From positions 67,742,099 through 67,806,098 of the forward strand of contig NC_133531.1 in the NCBI RefSeq assembly GCF_048544455.1: DNA of 64,000 nt. Direction: 5' to 3'. A program made the position numbers and the translations under genes. Numbering within the stretch: the stretch's first letter is position 1; each line of letters begins with the position of its first letter. This DNA comes from Silene latifolia. Lineage: Eukaryota > Streptophyta > Magnoliopsida > Caryophyllales > Caryophyllaceae. Shown in pieces: positions 57,439 through 64,000 of this stretch. The notes below the pieces were generated by a model, which saw only the letters and a program-made list of their open reading frames with translations, searched no databases and was not told where the DNA came from.

Positions 57439-57680
57439 ATACTAATCATAAACAACTGAAATTGTCAGTTGAATAAAAATCGTTAGTACAAATTGGAGTG
57501 TCATGAACAATATAATAAATAAATAATTAACACCGCAAATTGGTAGTCCAACAAAAATGAAAACAAAAATGAAGTGTCATGATTAAAATGCTTCAATTTG
57601 ATTCAATGATTAAAATTCATACATAAAAATGCTTTCATTAAAATTCATACATTAATATAGTAGAATTACAACAACTCCCA

Positions 57681-58440
57681 TCACTCATCACTATCACTAT
57701 CACTATGAATCAAAAGAGGTTCATCATCATCTGAAAAAAGCATTCCAACTTCTTCATCTTCTTCCCCATTTTCCTCTATTCTATTTTCTTCAACTTCAAC
57801 TTCATTATCCTCTTCTTCTCCGACATCCCCGTCATATTCCCTTTCACTCATTTCCACAACCACTTCATATTCATCTTCAGTTTCTGACTCTTCCACCAAA
57901 ATTGGTGAAGATGTGTGATCATTGACAACCACATCCTCTTGGAAGACAATTTCGTCAACAGGAGCATCAACATGTGATCTTGCCTTGATTTTAAAAACCG
58001 CGGACCATTGCTTATTACCTTTCTTAGTGGTTGGATAAGGAGCATAACAAACTTGATTGACTTGAAAAGCTGCCACGAATGGGTTATGTCCACGAAACTT
58101 CTTTTTCTCATTTACATCTACAAGCCCGTATGCCTTATGGATATTAAGTCCTAGTTGAGAATTATCAAACCAATCACATTTAAACAATATCACCCTATAA
58201 ACCCTTTTCTCGGTATAATAACCAAGCTCAATTACTTCATTTAGGGTTCCATAGTAGTCCAAACCTTCTGTAGAATTCACACAAACCCCATTACTTGAGA
58301 TAGCTTTCGAAAGATCAACTCCCTCCTTAGAAGCTCGAAATTTATAGCCATTGATAGAATATCGTCTCCACGTCTTCACCTTGCTACTAGGACCTAATGC
58401 TAGAGCTACTATTAAAGGGTCCTTTAATCTATAAGACTAT
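57681..58440 (-). pseudogene. TNP2-like CACTA transposase, C-terminal exon (DUF4216)
   Basis: The minus-strand frame ends at 57681 and reaches back to a likely acceptor site near 58440. It begins LKDPLIVALALGPSSKVKTWRRYSINGYKF and continues with SSNGVCVN, DYYGTLNEVIELGYY, VILFKCDWFDN and FVAAFQVNQVCYAPYP. This is the DUF4216 domain at the C-terminus of TNP2 transposases. A very acidic tail of about 60 residues follows. The catalytic domain lies upstream in intact elements and is absent here, so the gene is truncated. The remaining frame is open and fairly young. Confidence 0.85.
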
Positions 58441-58467
58441 CAATAAAACAATATGTTAATTAATGTG

Positions 58468-58468
<1 letters not shown>

Positions 58469-58565
<97 letters not shown>
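58469..58565. repeat. (TA)n(GA)n microsatellite
   Basis: About 35 TA dinucleotides are followed by about 13 GA dinucleotides. It separates the CACTA remnant from the next element. Confidence 0.98.
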
Positions 58566-58940
58566 CCAAGTTCAAATGAGTCCACTCAAATATATGAGTC
58601 CCTAAGTCCTTTTTTTGGCCCTTGGATTAGGTGAAACAAAGGGCTGAGATTTGTTTGAGCTTTACGTTAAAAAAAAAAAAGAAATCAAGTAATAATCATA
58701 ATGAATACACTTTTTATTCTCCCAACACTGATTACCTCGTATTCATTAGCACAACTGTAATATCCCTTTCACGTTCAACTGTATCCTTCTCTCTAACCCT
58801 TTCTTCTTCCTCATATTACTCCCTAAAAAATAATTCTTCATACTGGTTTAATAACATCCTTTCATCCTTACTTAGTTCTTTAATATTTTCTTAAATTTTC
58901 GACCATATTCATCCTCTATTTTGTTCATCACTTATATTTC
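58566..58940 (+). other. 5' flank of the FAR1-like gene, possible MULE terminal region
   Basis: GCCAAGTTCAAATGAGTCC, with AATATATGAGTCCCTAAGTCC after it, reminds me of the ends of plant Mutator-like elements, but the opposite end is outside the window. The rest is an AT-rich leader. No ORF is accepted. Confidence 0.35.
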
Positions 58941-61900
58941 ATGGCTGATATGGAGATTGTGGCTTATGAGGCTGTTGAGAACGGTAAGATGAGTACGTGT
59001 AATTTAATTGTTCTATAGAGATATTTTACTACTTATCATTGTTTAACGTTGTATAGTTAAACGGCTTATGAGGTTACAGATATTTTTTTTTTTAGACGAT
59101 GGAGGGGAGACGAGTAGTCTTTTGCTTTAGTTTTTGGTTTAGGGTTATTAAAGTTTCAGTTGTTGTACATTAGGGTTTTTTTAGCAGATTTTTGGTAATG
59201 ATATGTTTGTACGTTGGTTTAGTTTACTTTGATTAATGTTTTTTTTTTTTTGTACTGAACTTTTTTTTATTTGATTATTTTGTGTCGTCAGTTATAGCTG
59301 ATGTAGATGATGAAACAATTCCACCGGTGTCAGAGGAAGACTTTTGTAAGCAGTTGGAGGATGTATTTACACCATACATTGGGATGGAGTTTGGGGATAT
59401 TGAGGAAGCTATAACATTTTATAAGGTGTACGCACTTGGGGTTGGGTTCGATGTGAGAAAATACACGACTAAAAAGTGGCGTGACGGTACTATAAAATCA
59501 AAACTATTGGTTTGTAATAGGGAGGGGTTTACAAAATCAAGTAACGAAAGTCCGGGTAAGGAAGAAGATGGAAGTAAGCAGGAGAGAAGAAATAAGCTTA
59601 AGAGGATTGGTTGTAAAGCTCGGATGAGGTTATTTTTGAAGAATGGTGTGCTTTTAGTGGACCGGTTTCATGAAGAACATAATCACGAGCTTGTTGCTGT
59701 CAAAGATAGGGAGTTTCAAAAATTATCCAAAAACATTTCCAAGTATCACATGGGACTAATTGTCTCAAATTCAAGGGTTAGTAGCTTAAAGTTTTAAAAT
59801 TTACGTTTAAAGTTTCACAATGTACTTTTAAAGTTTCAATAGCGAGTGTGTGTTATGGTGTCATAGTTTTTATGTTGTAAGTTGTTGATGTTTTAATTTT
59901 TGTATATTACAATTTCGTAGTTCACGCATAAAGTTCCATTACTGAAATATGTAGTTGAATTTCCGGAAATAGATTTAATGTTTCACAAAATGTGAATTAG
60001 AGTTTCAAAATTGCCTTTAAAAGTTTCAGTGCTATATGTGGCAGTTTGCAGACATGAACTGTGTTGAAGTTGCAAAATTTGTCGTTAAAATTTTAAAGTT
60101 AACCTCTAAAGTTTTAGTGCTCAGCTTGGGTGTTAAAAGTCAGGAAAGATAATGTTGTTATTTTTTTTTCCATGACCTCAGTTAAAGTTTCAGAAAAGAG
60201 TGTTGAAATTTTGAATGGAACGGTTAAAGTTTCATTGACAGTTACATTTGTGAGAGTGAATTTTACTTAACAGGGTTAAAGTTTGTACAACTGATAGGTA
60301 GAAATTATTAGTAGACGTTTGAATGTTCGAGTGTGAATTTAATTTCTGTTTTGAGGTTGGTTTGTTAATTCATTGCAGCTGAATATTGGAGCAACAAGGA
60401 CTTACAGAATGTGTAAGGAGGTTGTTAACGGGTACCACAATATAGGGGCTAGTTTGAACGACTTCAAAAAATTTCAAAGAGACATAAAGTGTTTTATTCA
60501 TGAAAGAGACGGACAACTTTTCATTGATCACTTCAAGAACATGGCAGAGACTCGGCCAGACTTCTACTTTGACTATGATGTTGACGTAGATGGTAGCCTA
60601 CGACGCGCAATTTGGGCGGATGGCATTGCTAGGAGGAACTACTCTGTCTTTGGAGATGCGGTTTCTTACGACCCTACTTACTCCACTAACAAGTACAAGA
60701 TGGTTTTCACTCCCTTCACAGGGATTGACAACCATAAACGATCAATAACTTTCTGTTGTGCCCTTATAGCAAAAGAAACTACGGAATCGTTTAATTGGGT
60801 GTTCGAGAGGTTTTTGATTGTTATGCGGGGAAAGGAACCACAGTACATAATAACAGATCAAGATCCTGGAATAATTGCGTCGATGCCGAAAAATTCAAGA
60901 CAAAGACAAGACCTAGGTTCTGCATGTGGCACATTATGAATAAGGTTCCCTGTAATTATGGTAGCAAAAGGAAAGATTACCAGGTATTTCTAAAAAAGTT
61001 AAATGCTATTGTATGGGACGAGGAACTTGAAGCAGAGGAGTTCGACAGTAGATGGTCAGCAATAATGGAGGAACACGTACCCCGTGACATTGAATGGTTT
61101 ACTGTTTGCTATGATATAAGGAGGCGATGGGTGATGGCGCCTTTGTAAGGACTTGAGAATGGGTGGTATTATGAGGGCGACACAGCGGTCGGAAAGTGAA
61201 AACAGTTTTTTAAAGAGGTTTGAGGCGAGAAATGGTACTCTTGTTGAGTTTTGGATGCGCTTTGAAAGTGCTTTGGACCAACAAAGACACAACCAGAAGA
61301 GGCTTGATAACGAAAACCGTCATTCAAACCCAAAGTTATGCAGTAAGTTGGCAATAGAGACTGATGGTGCGAAGATTTACACACATGATATTTTCGAGGA
61401 GTTTCAAGAGGAGTTAAAGAATGCAATTGGTGGATTTAGTTGCAAGGGTTTCTTGGAGTCGAACAACTTAGAGGTTACTACCTTGAAGGATTCATTGGGA
61501 GGCCGTAATTTTGATGTTCAGTATAACTCAGGTATGAGTAATTTAATGCGTAGCAGATTTATTACTTGTTAAGAAGCGTTTTACATAGTTGAAGTATTAG
61601 AATTTCATGAAATTGTCTTAAAGTTTCAAAGTTTAAATTTCATAAAACCATGTTTAAAGTTTTACATAGTTGAAGTATTAGTACGTTGATTTATTACTTG
61701 ATAAGAATTGTTTTAGATAGTTGAAGTATTAGAATTTCATGAAATTGTCTTAAAGTTTCAAAGTGTAAGTAATAAAGTTTCTTTTAGTCATGAAAGTTTC
61801 AATTTCATTTGCTAACTCAGGGACTTTTGAGGCGAGCTGTTCCTGTAAACTTTTTGAGAGGAAGGGAGTACTCTGCAGACACATAATTTGGATTTATTCC

Positions 61901-62461
61901 GGTAATGGGGTAAATGAAATTCCGGAATCTGCGATTGCTAGGAGATGGACAAAGGATGCATTGCGAAGTGGTGACTATAGTACCGGGGAGTGTACAGATG
62001 ACATGGATATTGTAGACACTAAGCAACTTCAGATGACAAAATTGTGGTCGGAAATTCACGAAACAATTGGAGTGCTTGTTGATAAGCAAAAGGAAGACGT
62101 TGAAGGTCTTACTAATTTAATAAGGGAATTTAGAGAGAAGCTAACACCGGTAGGTGAGAAGTTGAATAAACAACAGGAAATGGAGAAATTACTTGGTTGT
62201 AAAGCAAGTAAGGAGATTTCTATACTGCCACCTAAATATTCCAAAAACAAGGGGAGTGGGAAAAGGATTTTGTCTAGTAAGACGAAGGCCATTGTAATTG
62301 CCAGTAAGCCGAAACGCATGTGCAATAATTGCAAGCAAATGGCACACCATGACAAGAGGAACTGTCCTAACCCTTTTGCTGAGCATCCACCGCAATTGTC
62401 GGAATCATCTGAAGAAGAGGAGGAGGAAGAGGAAGAAGTAGAAGACTTGTCGGAGGAGTAG
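58941..62461 (+). pseudogene. FAR1/FHY3-like MULE-derived transposase gene, four exons, two frameshifts
   Basis: Exons at 58941-58983, 59292-59776, 60379-61531 and 61788-62461 are joined by GT-AG introns in compatible phase. Exon 2 holds the FAR1 DNA-binding domain (FYKVYALGVGFDVRKY, CNREGF, GCKARMRL and HNHELV). Exon 3 holds the MULE transposase domain with DAVSYDPTYSTNKYKM, an FTGIDNHKRSI block and the second Asp in ITDQDPG. Exon 4 has the SWIM zinc finger CSCKLFERKGVLCRH, a CNNCKQMAHHDKRNC knuckle and a Glu-rich tail. Frameshifts lie near 60890, before RFCMWHIMNKVP, and near 61140, before MGGIMRATQRSESENSF. Host FAR1-type genes act in nuclear light signalling, but the breaks and repeat-like flanks point to a degenerate mobile element. 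Confidence 0.85.
59777..60378 (+). repeat. intron 2 with AAAGTTTCA motifs
   Basis: This intron holds about a dozen copies of AAAGTTTCA or near variants, the same motif as in the 3' flank at 62600-64000. No gene is present. Confidence 0.75.
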
Positions 62462-64000
62462 GAATTTTTTTTATATTAAAATGTATTCGTGAAGTTAATG
62501 TCCTAGTTTTTTTGGTAAAACTTTGAAGTTAATCTGTTGTATGCAACGGAAGTAGATGTTTGTGTAGTGAGGGTCTATGTTCGATTTTTTTTATTTTAAA
62601 ATTCTGAAGTTTATGGTGAAATTTAAGGTAGCCAATTTTTGGATTGAAAAATTCCATGCAATGTAGAAGTTTCACAGTTATTCTTTTACAATTTCCAGGT
62701 TCAGGCATGAATTTTTAAAAATATTGCTTTGAAGTTTCAACATGAGTGAGTTGAAGTTTCACTGTTGGTGCATAAAGTTTCAGAATATGAAACTTTCTCA
62801 TGAAATTGAAATATTATTGTCTGATTGTTTGAAATTTGTGAGGTGAAATTTCAAAATACTTCCTAAAAGTTTAAAGAGTTAATAGTTGAATTTAAAAAAT
62901 ATCTACATAGTTGAAGATTTAACATGAGGCAGTTGAAATTTCAAAGGTGAGGATTAAAGTTTCAGATTGTCGACAATTGAAATGGAATTTAAATATTATT
63001 GGATGGAGTTTCAAAGTTTGTGAGTTAAAATTTCGAAAAGCGTCGTCAAAGTTTCAGAAGATGTCTTTGAGATTTTATTATTGTATCTTTGATTGAAGTT
63101 TCAACTTGAGTAAATTGAAAATTCGAAGTTGATGTTTAAAGTTTCAGAATCTGGAGGAGTAACTTGAAATGTGAATAGCTTAGGTTAAAGTTTCAACAGT
63201 TATGAGTTAAAATTTCAGAAAGTGTCCTCAAAGTTTCAAAAAGTTACTTTGGATTTTTTTTTCATACGTTTGGTTGAAGTTTCAACTTCAGTGAGTTGAA
63301 ATTTCAATGTTGACGGTTAAAGTTTCACAATGTGGAGAATTCACTTGGAAGTGAAATATTTTAGGTTGAAATTACAAAAGTTGTGAATTAAAATTTCAAA
63401 ATGTGCAGTCAAAGTTTCAGTATTTGAAATTGGAATTTAAATATTTTAAATTTAAATATTGTTGGCTGAAATTTGAAAATTTCTGATTTAAAGTTTTAAA
63501 ATTTCTGATTTAAAGTGAAATATCTTTGATTGAAGTTTCAACTTGAGTAAATTGAAATTTCGAAGTTGATGTTTAAAGTTTCAGAATCTGGAGGAGTCAC
63601 TTGAAATGTGAATAGCTTAGGTTAAAGTTTCAACAGTTATGAGTTAAAATTTCAGAAAGTGTCCTCAAAGTTTCAAAAAGTGACTTTGGATTTTTTATTT
63701 TCATCCGTTTGGTTGAAGTTTCAACTTCAGTGAGTTGAAATTTCAATTTTATCGGTTAAAGTTTCACAATGTGGAGAATTAACTTGGAAGTGAAATATTT
63801 TAGGTTGAAATTACAAAAGTTGGGAATTAAAATTTCAAAATGTGCTGTCAAAGTTTCAGTATTTAAAATTGGAATTTAAATATTGTTGGCTGAAATTTGA
63901 AAATTTCTAATTTAAAGTTTTAAAATCTTTCGTCAAATATTCAGAAGTTTAGTTTGGAATTTTATTATTACATGCTTAGTTGAAGTTTCAACATGACTCA
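62462..64000 (+). repeat. AAAGTTTCA-rich 3' flank with a 437-bp tandem duplication
   Basis: The motif AAAGTTTCA, with GAAGTTTCAAC and AAATTTCA variants, recurs every 20-40 bp from about 62600 to the window end. GATTGAAGTTTCAACTTGAG occurs at 63091 and 63528, and the following 400 bp match with small differences, giving a tandem duplication of about 437 bp that continues to the edge. No gene is visible. Confidence 0.8.

Larger units (their letters stand above)
55107..58468 (-). mobile_element. CACTA (En/Spm) transposon, 3' part, minus strand
   Basis: The right terminus (left on the plus strand) is CACTACAAAATAAAC at 55107, followed by 450 bp of subterminal repeats, a TNPA-like gene and the C-terminal exon of a TNP2-like transposase, both on the minus strand. 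The other terminus and the catalytic part of TNP2 are missing; the sequence gives way to a TA/GA microsatellite at 58469. The 3-bp target duplication cannot be tested because the other end is absent. Confidence 0.8.

Noticed and set aside
58941-62461. Functional host FAR1/FHY3-type light-signalling gene
   Set aside because: Two frameshifts interrupt the transposase domain, and the introns and flank carry repeat-type motifs. A degenerate mobile element fits better.

Overview
This window looks like plant nuclear DNA, probably from a eudicot, and it is built almost entirely of transposable elements nested in one another. I found no intact host gene. The evidence is plant Ty1-copia, Tat-type and Athila-type Ty3 retroelements, a plant LINE, a CACTA (En/Spm) transposon, Mutator-like and FAR1-like sequence, spliceosomal GT-AG introns, AT-rich spacers and long AAT and TA microsatellites. 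I cannot name the species.

Layout. 1-3.0 kb: the 3' end of a decayed Ty1-copia element with its probable 3' LTR region, including a tRNA-like sequence. 3.0-21.6 kb: eight tandem units of about 1.1 kb. Each joins an antisense piece of an Athila-like LTR to the 3' end of a LINE with an A-rich or AAT tail. Unit 3 is split by a 9.5-kb non-coding LTR element on the minus strand that has two full LTRs and a third partial one. 21.6-23.1 kb: a longer 5'-truncated copy of the same LINE. 23.1-34.5 kb: a full-length 11.3-kb Tat-type Ty3 element with 584/585-bp LTRs, a 5-bp target duplication, broken gag-pol, a duplicated second RNase H domain, a 140-bp tandem repeat and an antisense gene with its own TATA box and intron. 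34.5-36.6 kb: a long-armed inverted-repeat element that contains a second one; both have 9-bp target duplications. 37.2-38.5 kb: a 1.25-kb TRIM-like element.

39.4-41.6 kb: an isolated Athila ORF-1-like gene on the minus strand. 42.0-50.2 kb: a degenerate region with a 57-bp minisatellite, hairpin repeats and a broken plant-mobile-domain-like (DUF7745-like) gene behind a TATA box. 50.5-55.1 kb: the 5' LTR, primer site, gag and protease of an Athila-type element. 55.1-58.5 kb: the 3' part of a minus-strand CACTA element. 58.9-62.5 kb: a spliced, frameshifted FAR1/MULE-type transposase gene. 62.5-64 kb: DNA saturated with the motif AAAGTTTCA.

These genes do not form a pathway; each belongs to the replication cycle of its own element. 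Reading the nests gives relative ages. The LINE units came first. The non-coding LTR element then entered unit 3, the Tat element entered the AAT tail of the 23-kb LINE, and the outer inverted-repeat element entered AAT sequence beside the Tat element and was itself invaded. Many coding breaks are CAA/CAG/CGA to TAA/TAG/TGA changes, as expected from cytosine deamination in methylated, silenced DNA. The most unusual points are the composite LTR/LINE array, the extra RNase H copy between protease and RT, the spliced antisense gene, and a TCGATCGA palindrome shared by several elements.
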